Assembly (NCBI RefSeq): GCF_028464225.1
Contig: NZ_JAQPCN010000004.1
Coordinates: forward strand, 124,001 to 188,000
Source: Zeaxanthinibacter sp. PT1
GTDB taxonomy: Bacteria; Bacteroidota; Bacteroidia; Flavobacteriales; Flavobacteriaceae
DNA length: 64,000 nt
Direction of reading: 5' to 3'
Shown: positions 17,813 to 26,766 of the stretch, piece after piece
Layout of the letters: each line of letters begins with the position of its first letter
How positions within the stretch are numbered: position 1 is the stretch's first letter
Position numbers and translations under genes: made by a program
The notes under the pieces: model-generated
What the model saw: only the letters and a program-made list of their open reading frames with translations
Database searches by the model: none
Told to the model about the DNA's origin: nothing

Positions 17813-18277
17813 TTACTCGACCAATATTCGGGGCTGTCCCTTTACAGGAAAATTACAGGAGTTGGCAATAAAGCAATACTGATGCGCTTTTTGATGAAGA
17901 TCTAATGCTGCTTCCTTCATGTTATTTTCGGAAACTCTTACTAACGGTTTCAGTAATACTCCTGTAAATCTGCCGCTTCCGGTGCTATCCACCGCCAGGG
18001 TTCCCTCGGCACGGTCAGAATACTCCGTCACTTTAATTCCCGCCTCGGAACAGAAGTGCAGGTACCAGAGCATATGGCATGCGGATAATGAGGCCAGGAA
18101 GAGTTCTTCAGGATTATACTTAGTAACATCTCCGCGGAATGCCGGGTCTGCTGATCCCAACAGCACGGGTTTTCCCTCAGCTTCTATGGTATGGTCCCGT
18201 CCATAGCCGGTATAGGTACTGGTACCGCTCCCTGTATTCCCCGTCCATACGATTTTTAAATTGTAATGATGTCTCAT
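17813..18277 (-). CDS. OsmC family peroxiredoxin-like protein
   Basis: The start is taken at the ATG at 18277 (M-R-H-H-Y-N-L-K-I-V-W); a longer frame would run into the upstream permease gene. The 154-residue product has the OsmC core with two reactive cysteines, one in S-L-S-A-C-H-M-L-W and one in A-N-S-C-N-F-P-V. These reduce organic hydroperoxides with thiols in characterised members. It begins 13 nt after the stop of the GntP-family permease gene, so both likely share one transcript. No signal peptide. Confidence 0.88.
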   Translation of the reverse strand: MRHHYNLKIVWTGNTGSGTSTYTGYGRDHTIEAEGKPVLLGSADPAFRGDVTKYNPEELFLASLSACHMLWYLHFCSEAGIKVTEYSDRAEGTLAVDSTGSGRFTGVLLKPLVRVSENNMKEAALDLHQKAHQYCFIANSCNFPVKGQPRILVE

Positions 18278-18290
18278 AGAATCAGGCGCA

Positions 18291-19628
18291 CTAAAAAATA
18301 AATGTTGCAGCAAAAATGAGCAGGGCGGCAAAACACCCAACCAGGAAGGTTCCTAATGTGTAAACTTTATACCCCGTTCTGATATCGATACCGGAAAACT
18401 GGGTTAAGATCCAGAACCCACTGTCATTTGCATGAGAAACCACCATGGCCCCTGCACCGATGGCTGAAACAATAAGCGCTTTATCCAAGGCGGTTTCAAT
18501 CCCCATGGTCTGCAATAAAGGAGCTACTATTGATGCCGTTGTAATCAGGGCCACAGTAGAGGATCCCTGGGCAGATTTTATCGCAGCACAAAGCAAAAAT
18601 GGCAACCAGATCCCGAGATTGGCACTGGCAAGCGAATCGGCCAGGATAGCTGCAATCCCGCTATTTTGTAAAATAGTTCCAAAAATTCCTCCTGCCCCCG
18701 TGATCAGGATGATGTTAGATGCATCCCCAAGTGATTTCCCTACCCATCCTGTGGTAGAAAGAATCTCCTTGTCCCATTTCCTGGGCAGGGTAAAGGCCAG
18801 GAACATCCCGATGATCAAGGCGATAACAGGTGAACCTATAAAAGAGACGAGCTGCACCCAGCCGGTATCAGGCGCTGTTTTGCCGAAATTGAAATCGACC
18901 AATGATTTCCCTACAATAAGAATTATAGGGATAAGTATAGGTAAGAAAGAACGGAATGCAGACGGGGCAGTTTTCATCTTTTCCCTGATAAATTCTTCTG
19001 TCACGTCCGGGTTAGGATCTATGTAGAATTTAGAAGCATATTTTTTACAATAAATGATAGCAAGGATCAGGGAGAGTGATCCTACCACTAGACCGACCAG
19101 CATAACCAGGCCTACATCTGCATCAAGAATTCCCGCTGCGGCAATAGGTCCCGGGGTTGGGGGCACCAATACATGGGTAATCATTAACCCCAGCATTAGA
19201 GCCACGGCAGTCCCTACAATAGATAGGCCTGCTTTCTTGCTGAGGCTTTTATTAAGTGGGTTAAGTATTATAAAGCCGCTATCTGCGAAAACAGGTATAG
19301 AAACTATAAACCCGACTATTCCCATGGCCTCGTGAACTCTTTTCCTGCCAATAAGGCCTAACACCTTTTCAGCTAGTTTAAAAGCGCCCCCCGAATGCTC
19401 CAGGAAAGCCCCTATGATTACTCCCAAAATGATGACCACGCCAATCTTTCCAAGGGTAGTGCCAAAACCGTCATTTATGGATTGAACGATGGTGTCCAGG
19501 TTCATTCCTGAAAATAATGCGAAAAATAAGGCTGCTCCTAAGAGGGCAAGAAAAGGATGAACATTGAGTTTTGCCGTCAGTATGATAATAATGATCACAC
19601 TGAGCAACAGCAATAGAATTGGGATCAT
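18291..19628 (-). CDS. gntP: GntP family permease (gluconate:H+ symporter type)
   Basis: A 445-residue inner-membrane transporter with about 12-14 hydrophobic helices. Segments typical of the GntP family include L-G-V-I-I-G-A-F-L-E-H-S-G-G-A, F-V-I/V-S-I-P-V-F-A-D-S-G-F, L-V-P-P-T-P-G-P-I-A-A-A-G and G-A-M-V-V-S-H-A-N-D-S-G-F-W. The family imports gluconate or related hydroxy acids with protons. No gluconate kinase gene is adjacent; the KDG kinase/aldolase operon 12 kb away could complete the pathway only through other enzymes. It precedes the osmC gene in an apparent operon. Confidence 0.9.
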   Translation of the reverse strand: MIPILLLLLSVIIIIILTAKLNVHPFLALLGAALFFALFSGMNLDTIVQSINDGFGTTLGKIGVVIILGVIIGAFLEHSGGAFKLAEKVLGLIGRKRVHEAMGIVGFIVSIPVFADSGFIILNPLNKSLSKKAGLSIVGTAVALMLGLMITHVLVPPTPGPIAAAGILDADVGLVMLVGLVVGSLSLILAIIYCKKYASKFYIDPNPDVTEEFIREKMKTAPSAFRSFLPILIPIILIVGKSLVDFNFGKTAPDTGWVQLVSFIGSPVIALIIGMFLAFTLPRKWDKEILSTTGWVGKSLGDASNIILITGAGGIFGTILQNSGIAAILADSLASANLGIWLPFLLCAAIKSAQGSSTVALITTASIVAPLLQTMGIETALDKALIVSAIGAGAMVVSHANDSGFWILTQFSGIDIRTGYKVYTLGTFLVGCFAALLIFAATFIF

Positions 19629-19854
19629 GAAGCTGGTTTTAAAGTTTAGTGGTCAAACGCACCCCCTGGTTAAAGGGGGAGATTGCGGTATTCAAGGTAT
19701 TATCTTTGTCCCAGTTCACAAAACAACTCTTCTTATTAATTGTAAAACGGTGATTTATAAGCTTGAATTTCAAGGGGGTTAAGGTGTTTTCTGACGTCGA
19801 TTAAAGGAGTCAATTACCCAATGGATTCCATTATAGAACTATCATAGTTTTTGA

Positions 19855-19862
19855 TATCTTTG
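19855..19862 (+). promoter_or_regulatory. Candidate -7 element of trxB
   Basis: TATCTTTG matches the Bacteroidetes -7 consensus TAnnTTTG and lies 63 bases upstream of the chosen trxB start. I do not see a good TTG at the -33 spacing. A second TATCTTTG occurs at 19701-19708 with a TTG at 19683 but short spacing. Confidence 0.4.
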
Positions 19863-19925
19863 ACCCCGGACTTTAGGGAGAAAGCCCTAATTTTACGATC
19901 TATTAATAAAGAGAAGAACTGGATC

Positions 19926-20891
19926 ATGACAGAGAAAAGAGAACGATTAAAGACATTGATATTAGGATCAGGTCCTGCCGGTTATACTGCAGCCATATAT
20001 GCTGCCCGAGCAGATATGAAACCTGTTATGTACACCGGTATGGAGCCGGGTGGTCAATTGACTACCACCACTGAGGTAGATAACTTTCCTGGCTACCCTG
20101 ATGGTGTAGATGGTCCCAGTATGATGATAGATTTTCAAAAGCAAGCCGAACGTTTTGGTACAGAGGTGCGAATCGGAATGGCGACTGCAGTAAAATTCAG
20201 CGAAGAAGAAGGTGGTATTCACGAAGTGACCATTGATAATGACAAGGTAATTGAGGCTGAGGTAGTGATTATATCTACCGGGGCTTCTGCAAAATACCTG
20301 AACCTTCCAAGTGAACAAAGACTGAGAGGTGGGGGAGTTTCTGCGTGTGCTGTTTGTGATGGATTCTTTTATAAAGGCCAGGATGTGGCGATCGTAGGAG
20401 GTGGTGATACTGCAGCTGAAGAAGCAACTTACCTTGCCAATATCTGCAACAAGGTGACTATGTTGGTGAGAAAAGATCATATGAGGGCATCAAAAGCCAT
20501 GCAGCATAGGGTCAACTCTGCAGAAAATATAGATCTGCGATACAATACAGAAGTTGATGAGATCCTAGGAGAACAAGTAGTGGAAGGATTAAGGATGGTG
20601 AATAACCAGACTGGGGAAAAAGAAGAGATCGCAATTACGGGATTTTTCGTGGCTATAGGCCACAAACCAAATACCGACATTTTTAAAGGACAGTTAGAGA
20701 TGGACCCAACTGGTTATATCATCACCAAGGGGAAATCGACCAAAACCAACAAACCAGGGGTTTTTGCCAGTGGGGATGTACAGGATAAAGAATACCGCCA
20801 GGCGGTAACAGCTGCCGGAACCGGGTGTATGGCTGCCCTGGATGCCGAACGTTACCTGGCAGCGATCAAAGCACCGCAAGAAGTGAACTAA
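19926..20891 (+). CDS. trxB: Thioredoxin-disulfide reductase
   Basis: A 321-residue low-molecular-weight thioredoxin reductase, starting at the ATG at 19926. The longer frame from 19851 would overlap the candidate promoter and adds an unlike N-terminus. FAD-binding GSGPAG is at 14-19, the redox-active C-A-V-C at 141-144, the NADPH site G-G-G-D-T-A-A-E at 158-165, and the C-terminal FAD motif A-S-G-D-V-Q-D near 280. The CAVC form replaces the enterobacterial CATC and is usual in Bacteroidetes. It reduces thioredoxin with NADPH in the cytoplasm. Single-gene unit ended by the hairpin at 20917. Confidence 0.95.
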   Translation: MTEKRERLKTLILGSGPAGYTAAIYAARADMKPVMYTGMEPGGQLTTTTEVDNFPGYPDGVDGPSMMIDFQKQAERFGTEVRIGMATAVKFSEEEGGIHEVTIDNDKVIEAEVVIISTGASAKYLNLPSEQRLRGGGVSACAVCDGFFYKGQDVAIVGGGDTAAEEATYLANICNKVTMLVRKDHMRASKAMQHRVNSAENIDLRYNTEVDEILGEQVVEGLRMVNNQTGEKEEIAITGFFVAIGHKPNTDIFKGQLEMDPTGYIITKGKSTKTNKPGVFASGDVQDKEYRQAVTAAGTGCMAALDAERYLAAIKAPQEVN

Positions 20892-20916
20892 GGCCATTTG
20901 TTTGGTATGATAAAAT

Positions 20917-20945
20917 AAAAAACCCGGGACTTTCCCGGGTTTTTT
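20917..20945. terminator. Bidirectional terminator after trxB
   Basis: A 13-bp stem (20917-20929 with 20933-20945) with core CCCGGGA/TCCCGGG, A tract before and T tract after. It lies between trxB and the convergent small exported protein gene. Confidence 0.85.
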
Positions 20946-20959
20946 ATATTGAACTCAAC

Positions 20960-21403
20960 CTAATCGATCCTGACATAATTCTCAGAGAAGGTCCTGTTTC
21001 CGTCTTCATCATAGGAAATCTGGCTGTAAGTACTGTCTGTGAGAACAAGCTCGAACCTGAAGTTGCGTAAGGTCTGCAATGCCCTCATCATACTGTAATC
21101 TCCATATTCGATATCCTCAATTAATTCCTTGTCTGTAATATGGTAACGGCCATAGCCAAACCTTCCAACGGTATCGTTCGGGTCCGTCCTGGACCACATC
21201 ACTTTTCCATTGTAATACATCTTAACCTGCCGGTATCCATCGATGAGTTTTACGGTATCCACTTTATCTCCATCGTAATTGTAAAAGGTAACTTGTTCCC
21301 AGGTGCCCTCCATGGTATGCATTGCATCCGGTTTTGATGTGCTGATGGTTGCTGCGGAGATTAAAATCAGCATCAAAAAAACTAATAACAGAAATTTTTT
21401 CAT
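20960..21403 (-). CDS. Small exported protein, lipocalin-like/DUF4488-like
   Basis: A 147-residue protein with a signal peptide (M-K-K-F-L-L-L-V-F-L-M-L, cleavage about residue 20-24). The mature part begins with M-E-G-T-W-E-Q-V-T-F-Y-N-Y-D-G-D, the G-x-W opening typical of lipocalin-like small beta-barrel domains, and is rich in Y/D/T. It is expected in the periplasm or on a membrane surface; ligand unknown. Convergent to trxB and alone in its unit. Confidence 0.7.
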   Translation of the reverse strand: MKKFLLLVFLMLILISAATISTSKPDAMHTMEGTWEQVTFYNYDGDKVDTVKLIDGYRQVKMYYNGKVMWSRTDPNDTVGRFGYGRYHITDKELIEDIEYGDYSMMRALQTLRNFRFELVLTDSTYSQISYDEDGNRTFSENYVRID

Positions 21404-21517
21404 AGGAAAGGGTTTTATTGGTTACGCATTGATATGATAAAAGTTACGATTTTTTTTTAAAAGATTAACAGGATTATTCCAGTTGCTTTGAAAAATCGTT
21501 AATGTATTATACCCTTT

Positions 21518-22567
21518 TTACTTATAGTGTTTTTGAAGACAAACAGCGAGTTTTTCTAAATCGCCAATCCGATGGTTGGCATTGATCACCATCCTGCCAG
21601 TGTATTCACTGCCCGAACCTGCATAGTTAAAATCGGTCACAAGGATTTCATTCCGGTAGAGATATTCTGTAAGAGATTTATCCTTGAAAGCAAAGACAGG
21701 GTGAGCCGGTAGTCGTTGGAATAGATCATCGGGTAGCGAAAGGGACTCAAAATAGGTGAGTAACTGCTGCAACTTATTATATTGCTCCCTATAGAGACCG
21801 GTAGAACTCATGAGGGTAGCCAGGTAAGCCGGTGGCACGGGACTTGCCCCTGAAAAAAAAGTAGTGTTCCTGAGACTTGTTATTCGATCCAGGTTTCCGA
21901 GAATAATACCACCGGGAATACCCATGGCCTTATTCAGCGAGGCACAGACGATTAGTTCCCAGGGGTTCAGAGCTGTTGCCGCCTTATACATACCTGATCC
22001 CTCTGTTCCCAAGACCCCTAGGCCATGTGAATCATCAAGGACCAATATGATCTTATCCAGGGGTAACTGTTGCAGGTATGGAAAATCAGGGTACCCGGCT
22101 CCTGTAAGATCCATGGTATCCATAAAGAGCACGGGCGGCTCTTCATATCCCTGGCCTACAAACCTATTTAATGCCCTCAATAGTTCTTCCCATGTACTAA
22201 AAGCTTTTTCAGACCCTTGGTGCATGGCAGAATGCGATCCCGGTGCATAAAAGAATGAATGACCGCCTTCTTGTAAGAGCGTACTGAGCATCTGCCCGGC
22301 AAGGTATCCTGAAGACAAAGTCAGGGATCTTTCACTGCCTGTCCAGGAAGCCAGGTAGGTTTCCGCTTCCTCGTAAAGTTCTAAACGGAAATTACTATGC
22401 CTGGAAGATCCATAACTGCTGCCATAATAGTCCAGATTTGATTTAAGCGTTTCCTTGAACCCCGTGAGGTAAGGTATGCCCAGGTAAGATGTACCCCCAA
22501 AATACAGGTACGGATGCTTCTTGATATAGGCCAGACGACCATCTATATGATCAACATGAAAATTCAT
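21518..22567 (-). CDS. PLP-dependent alpha-oxoamine synthase-like enzyme (BioF/KBL fold)
   Basis: The start is the ATG at 22567, sharing ATGA with the stop of the upstream epimerase gene. The frame open further upstream is only an overlap of that gene. The 349-residue product has the fold-type I PLP enzyme layout: substrate-glycine region Y-L-Y-F-G-G-T-S-Y-L-G (20-30), G-S-S-Y-G-S-S-R (49-56), PLP-nitrogen Asp178 and His181 in D-D-S-H-G-L-G, and Schiff-base Lys213 in S-L-N-K-A-M-G. Family members condense an amino acid with an acyl-CoA, but no biotin genes are nearby. Pairing with a dipeptide epimerase suggests murein-peptide or amino-acid metabolism. Slightly short compared with BioF (~385). 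Confidence 0.8.
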   Translation of the reverse strand: MNFHVDHIDGRLAYIKKHPYLYFGGTSYLGIPYLTGFKETLKSNLDYYGSSYGSSRHSNFRLELYEEAETYLASWTGSERSLTLSSGYLAGQMLSTLLQEGGHSFFYAPGSHSAMHQGSEKAFSTWEELLRALNRFVGQGYEEPPVLFMDTMDLTGAGYPDFPYLQQLPLDKIILVLDDSHGLGVLGTEGSGMYKAATALNPWELIVCASLNKAMGIPGGIILGNLDRITSLRNTTFFSGASPVPPAYLATLMSSTGLYREQYNKLQQLLTYFESLSLPDDLFQRLPAHPVFAFKDKSLTEYLYRNEILVTDFNYAGSGSEYTGRMVINANHRIGDLEKLAVCLQKHYK

Positions 22568-23577
22568 GACCATAAGGTTACCCCTGTACCCGGCTTGTCC
22601 GGGTAAATCACCTTTCCGCTGTTGGCGATGCTCACCCCATGGGCTATATCCTCTGCCAGGAGCATAGCACCATCCATATCCACATAATCTAATTGTGGTA
22701 ATAACTGGGCTACAGCGGAAATACCGACAGTAGATTCTGTCATACATCCTACCATAACCTTGAGCCCTAATTCTTTCCCCCGCTTTATCATACGAAGTGC
22801 CGGTGTTAGGCCACCGCATTTAACGAGTTTTATGTTAATTCCGTGGAAATGCAGTCCGCACTTTTCTACATCCTGCTCCAGGATGCAACTTTCATCCGCA
22901 ATTACGGGTAATACGCTGTAATGCATTACTTTTTCCATCCCTTCCCAATCCCTGGCATCCAGAGGCTGTTCCAGGAACTCTACACCAAGCTCTTTTAATA
23001 CAGGGGCATTACTTATGGTTTCCTTGGCGGTCCAGGCACCATTGGCATCTATGCGAAAAACTGCATCAGTATGTTTCCGTAATTCACGAACTATGGCCAC
23101 ATCATCCGCGGTGCCCAGTTTTATCTTGTACAGTGGCCAGGGCTTTTCTTTCATCTTGGCTACCATGGTATCTATGCTGTCTATCCCGATGGTGTAATTG
23201 GTAAGGGGGTATTGAGAAGGATCTGTCCCCCAGAGACTGTAAAGCGGTTCACCTTTGATCTTCCCATAGAGGTCATGGGCGGCAACATCCAGGGCACAGC
23301 GTGAAAAATTGCTGATCGGGAGTTCCGTAAGAAAAGCGTGAAAGGCTTCCGGGTACTCAAATTGGTAAGAGCAGATCGTCTCCCTCTGGGCTTCTATCTC
23401 TGCCGTCATTTGCGCTACGGTAGCATGGTAGTAAGCGTTGGCCGTGGCCTCCCCGTATCCCGTGTGCCCATCTTTGCTCAGGGACACGATCATGGTGTCC
23501 TGGTGGTTAATAGATTCTCGGGATATACTAAAGGTATGTTTAAGCGGTAGTTTGTAAGTAGCTATTGATAATTGCAC
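22564..23577 (-). CDS. Dipeptide epimerase (L-Ala-D/L-Glu epimerase type, enolase superfamily)
   Basis: A 337-residue enolase-superfamily enzyme when started at the GTG at 23577 (V-Q-L-S-I-A-T-Y-K-L-P-L), which matches the usual beginning. A TTG at 23613 would add 12 residues. The acid/base lysine pair K-I-K-L-G, metal ligands in R-I-D-A-N-G-A-W, L-E-Q-P and A-D-E-S, and the opposite lysine in N-I-K-L-V-K-C-G-G are all present. Such enzymes epimerise dipeptides, often L-Ala-D-Glu from peptidoglycan recycling. It overlaps the following PLP enzyme gene by four bases, indicating translational coupling. Confidence 0.87.
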   Translation of the reverse strand: MQLSIATYKLPLKHTFSISRESINHQDTMIVSLSKDGHTGYGEATANAYYHATVAQMTAEIEAQRETICSYQFEYPEAFHAFLTELPISNFSRCALDVAAHDLYGKIKGEPLYSLWGTDPSQYPLTNYTIGIDSIDTMVAKMKEKPWPLYKIKLGTADDVAIVRELRKHTDAVFRIDANGAWTAKETISNAPVLKELGVEFLEQPLDARDWEGMEKVMHYSVLPVIADESCILEQDVEKCGLHFHGINIKLVKCGGLTPALRMIKRGKELGLKVMVGCMTESTVGISAVAQLLPQLDYVDMDGAMLLAEDIAHGVSIANSGKVIYPDKPGTGVTLWS

Positions 23578-23635
23578 AGGCGTATGATTCTCTTTATACA
23601 CTAAGATACGCAATGAATCAAGATAGAAAAGAAAA

Positions 23636-23656
23636 TCCCGGGTGAGTTGCCCGGGA
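23636..23656 (-). terminator. Terminator of the head-GIN/PspC/PadR operon
   Basis: Stem TCCCGGG/CCCGGGA (23636-23642 with 23650-23656) and a seven-base loop. On the minus strand it is followed by TTTTCTTTTC, just after the head-GIN gene and before the epimerase gene start. Confidence 0.75.
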
Positions 23657-23685
23657 AGTTCTGGTTGGTCAAAAACAAATGGATT

Positions 23686-24408
23686 TCAGTCTTTAGAGAT
23701 ATTCCCGGATATAGATTTATTCTTGTGTACGGCTGCTTCCCCGCTGTACCGGATGTTGGCTCCGGAGCTGGCGTCTGCCGTCAGGTCATCAGTGACATTG
23801 ACGTGAACATTAGAACCGCTGCTGGCATCTGCATTACATCTTTTAGTGCGTAAGTCTGATGCCCTGACATTTGCACCACTGCTACTGTCTACGTGCAACA
23901 TATTGGCTTCCCCTTTAAGATTAACCATTGCCCCGCTGCTGCTGTCCAGGTCTATTTCATCCGCATAAAGCTCCAATTCCAGGTCCGCACCACTGCTGGC
24001 GTCAACATTTATCTGTTCGCCTTTGATCGCTTCACTGCTCACTAGGGTAGCTCCGCTGGAACCCCGTAAAGCTGTAACTGAAGGTAGGGAAACGTAAACT
24101 TTTTTCGTAGCCCTTCCTATATTTTCAATGGCGTGGATCTTTAACTCACCTTTCCTGATATCTGTACCGATCAGGTCAATGATATTCTCGTCACCTTCTA
24201 CAGTAATTTCAAAATCTTCTGCCTGGGTAACATAAACGTCTATTCCTTCCGAAGCCTGTATCTCTGTAAAGGGTTCGGTAATTTCTCTCCTGTCCTCAAC
24301 GATATTGCCATTCCCGCTTTTGCCCTCTGCGAAGCTGATGTCAAAACCACAGGAACAAGCAAATAAGGCTAATAATAAACCGAGGGTAATTCTTGCTAGT
24401 GTTGTCAT
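23686..24408 (-). CDS. Head-GIN domain (DUF2807) lipoprotein
   Basis: A 240-residue exported protein. The signal sequence ends in a lipobox-like L-F-A-C-S-C (about residues 15-20). The remainder is the auto-transporter adhesin, head-GIN domain, a right-handed beta-helix-like fold shown here by repeated S-S-G-A units (for example D-A-S-S-G-A-D, D-S-S-S-G-A-M, D-A-S-S-G-S-N, D-A-S-S-G-A-N) spaced about 20 residues apart. It is last of a minus-strand set with PspC and PadR genes, 153 nt after the PspC gene. Role unknown; likely envelope-surface or envelope-stress related. Confidence 0.85.
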   Translation of the reverse strand: MTTLARITLGLLLALFACSCGFDISFAEGKSGNGNIVEDRREITEPFTEIQASEGIDVYVTQAEDFEITVEGDENIIDLIGTDIRKGELKIHAIENIGRATKKVYVSLPSVTALRGSSGATLVSSEAIKGEQINVDASSGADLELELYADEIDLDSSSGAMVNLKGEANMLHVDSSSGANVRASDLRTKRCNADASSGSNVHVNVTDDLTADASSGANIRYSGEAAVHKNKSISGNISKD

Positions 24409-24561
24409 GTTAGTTGTTTTAATATTTTATGGTTATCAGGTATATCCGTCGGCTTAAAACTCACCTCCGGTCCGGCGAAACTAAATTCGCACACTTCTTT
24501 ATTATTTCACAAGGCCATAGACCCAGTTGTTAAATCCGGGGTCTGAATTGCAAGACCAGGA

Positions 24562-26286
24562 TCAATTTGTCCGCATCCGAACCCCTTCTTCATTAATTTT
24601 CAATTCAAAACTGTCCGTTTCATCCTCCAATTTGATGTCTATGCCATCCTCGTTTATTTTTATTTTGTTGTTCTCACCATCTTCACGGTCGGCGGGATAT
24701 TCTTCTTCCGGACAATCCAGGCATTTTAACTCTCCATCGTCATCCATCTGCCAATAGTGCCCTATCATTTTGCTCCGGTAAAAATCCCGATCGTAACGGG
24801 TCCCCCGACCAATATGACCCCGGGTGCTGTTATCCAGTTGCAGTATGGTGCCCTCGGGGATATATACCGTGGTGGTGACTTCCTGGTCCCGGACTTTGTT
24901 GGAGGGGTCTGTAAGCAGGTGGTCATCCAGTATAAGTAAGTTGCCCATTTGATCATAGGAATACGAAATGGCTTCGGCCCTGCTGCGGGCGTCCGGCACC
25001 GAATTACCATCAGCGTCTTTCCTGATATGAATACGGATAATAGAATCTTCTGAAACCTTCAGGTTAAACACTACATCATCCGAATAGAGGAGGGGGTCGC
25101 CAGATTCATCAAAAATCATTTTCATCCGGTCTATACCCATACCACGTCCGTCACGATCATACAATTCGTTAACCCTCATGCGAACGATCAGTGTATCCGG
25201 GGTACCCATGCTAAACAGATCCTTTTTTATACTGGAGCTACTGCTGAACGCATGGGAGGAAGCTTGTTGTATGCCTAATACCATCAAAGTGATCAGGGAA
25301 AGCAGCCATAACCCCAACAAGGTGAATTTTGCGACTCTGCCAATAGAATTCAGGTTATTAACCAGTATTTTCAACCCCAGGTACAGGAGAAAGAAAAAAG
25401 GAATTCCAAAAGCCAGGAAGATCATCAGGCTTACCAGCCAGAAGGGCGCAGCGGTAGAATTCATCATGTCAATGAAATCTACTCCGGGTATATGGATGAT
25501 ATCAGCAATCCCTACCGTGAACATACCTATAAAAAGGCCTATCAATGCTGTTGCTCCAATGATGATCAACAGGATCCCGATAAATTTACCGATCACCTTA
25601 AAGACGAACAGGATCAGGTCGCCCAAGGAATCAAAAAAAGACCTGGTACCATTTTTAACTTTAGTCCCCACCTTTTCATAATCCACATTTTTAACACGTT
25701 CACTCACATCGTCAAAACCCTCCTTTACCTTGCGCTCAATATTGGAGATATTAACCGGTTCTCCGGTCATATCAAGTTTTTGAGAGGTGGTCCTGGCCTC
25801 GGGGACCAGGATCCATAACAGTATATAAGCAATAAAGCCAAAGCCGGTGAATACAGCCAGTAATAAGAATAATAAGCGTATCCATAGTTTGTCTATGCCG
25901 AGGTAGTATTCCAGCCCGGCACAAACCCCGCCGATGTACTTGCGCTCTGTATCCCTGTAAAGTCGCTTAATTCTTCCGGGTTGCGTTCTTTCTGTCTTAG
26001 GAGCATCTTCAAAAATATCTTCATCGACCATGTAATCTTCTGGCTGCCCCATAACCGAGATTACTTGTTCTACCTCTTTCATGGTGATTACCTGCCGGTC
26101 CGTTTCCATCTTTTCCTGGAAAAGCTCGGCAATGCGCGCTTCAATGTCAGCGATGATCTCATCGCTTCCGGGAGTACCCGAAAAAGAACGACGGATGGCT
26201 TCCAGGTAGTGTTGTAGTTTTATATAAGCTTCTTCATCGATATGAAAAAGAATATTGGCGAGGTTTATATTTACTGTCTTATTCAT
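24562..26286 (-). CDS. PspC domain membrane protein
   Basis: A 574-residue protein. Residues about 1-100 form a soluble segment with D-I-E-A-R-I-A-E-L-F and V-M-G-Q-P-E-D-Y. The PspC domain lies at about 108-170 (R-L-Y-R-D-T, I-G-G-V-C-A-G-L, a hydrophobic helix, L-L-W-I-L-V-P). Several more membrane helices follow at about 225-360, then a C-terminal beta-rich domain. PspC is a membrane sensor of the phage-shock response in proteobacteria; this long form is a Bacteroidetes version. It follows the PadR regulator gene by 2 nt, so the regulator likely controls its own operon. Confidence 0.87.
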   Translation of the reverse strand: MNKTVNINLANILFHIDEEAYIKLQHYLEAIRRSFSGTPGSDEIIADIEARIAELFQEKMETDRQVITMKEVEQVISVMGQPEDYMVDEDIFEDAPKTERTQPGRIKRLYRDTERKYIGGVCAGLEYYLGIDKLWIRLLFLLLAVFTGFGFIAYILLWILVPEARTTSQKLDMTGEPVNISNIERKVKEGFDDVSERVKNVDYEKVGTKVKNGTRSFFDSLGDLILFVFKVIGKFIGILLIIIGATALIGLFIGMFTVGIADIIHIPGVDFIDMMNSTAAPFWLVSLMIFLAFGIPFFFLLYLGLKILVNNLNSIGRVAKFTLLGLWLLSLITLMVLGIQQASSHAFSSSSSIKKDLFSMGTPDTLIVRMRVNELYDRDGRGMGIDRMKMIFDESGDPLLYSDDVVFNLKVSEDSIIRIHIRKDADGNSVPDARSRAEAISYSYDQMGNLLILDDHLLTDPSNKVRDQEVTTTVYIPEGTILQLDNSTRGHIGRGTRYDRDFYRSKMIGHYWQMDDDGELKCLDCPEEEYPADREDGENNKIKINEDGIDIKLEDETDSFELKINEEGVRMRTN

Positions 26287-26288
26287 CG

Positions 26289-26624
26289 TTAGTTGTTTTT
26301 AGTATTTGTTACCAGGTTTACCGCGTTCCTGAGCTCATCCCAGGTGGTATTCAATTCCGTAAGGAATATTTTACCGGTTTCGGTCAGGCCGTAGTATTTC
26401 CTGGGTGGGCCGGAGGTTGATTCTTCCCACCGGTAATTGAGGAGGCCGGCATTCTTTAGTCGCGTAAGCAAGGGGTAAATGGTACCCTCAACTACCAGCA
26501 TTTTGGCATCTTTCAGGGTATCCAGGATTTCTGAAGCATACTTGTCTTCTCCTTCCAGTATGGAAAGGATACAGTACTCCAACACCCCTTTACGCATCTG
26601 CGCTTTTGTGTTTTCTATGTTCAT
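26289..26624 (-). CDS. PadR family transcriptional regulator
   Basis: A 111-residue winged-helix DNA-binding protein, a typical short PadR (subfamily 2) length. Residues about 12-85 show the PadR pattern: L-E-Y-C-I-L-S-I-L, then Y-A-S-E-I-L-D, V-V-E-G-T-I-Y-P-L-L-T-R-L as recognition helix, and P-P-R-K-Y-Y-G-L-T-E-T-G in the wing. It is the first gene of the operon PadR-PspC-head-GIN, with 2 nt to the next gene, consistent with autoregulation in response to an envelope signal. Confidence 0.92.
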   Translation of the reverse strand: MNIENTKAQMRKGVLEYCILSILEGEDKYASEILDTLKDAKMLVVEGTIYPLLTRLKNAGLLNYRWEESTSGPPRKYYGLTETGKIFLTELNTTWDELRNAVNLVTNTKNN

Positions 26625-26766
26625 AATTTCATGATTCTATAAGTTTGACTGTTCGTTTTTTGATGTTTCATAAGTGCTGGTCAGTACTATTAAGAATAAG
26701 GGGTTTGATGAGGACCCCGTGGGTTATTGAATTTTAGGTGTAATCGGTTAATTCATGTCGCAAGAT

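Noticed and set aside
22568-22819. N-terminal extension of the PLP enzyme frame
   Set aside because: It lies wholly inside the epimerase gene in another frame; the ATG at 22567 with ATGA overlap fits the family start.
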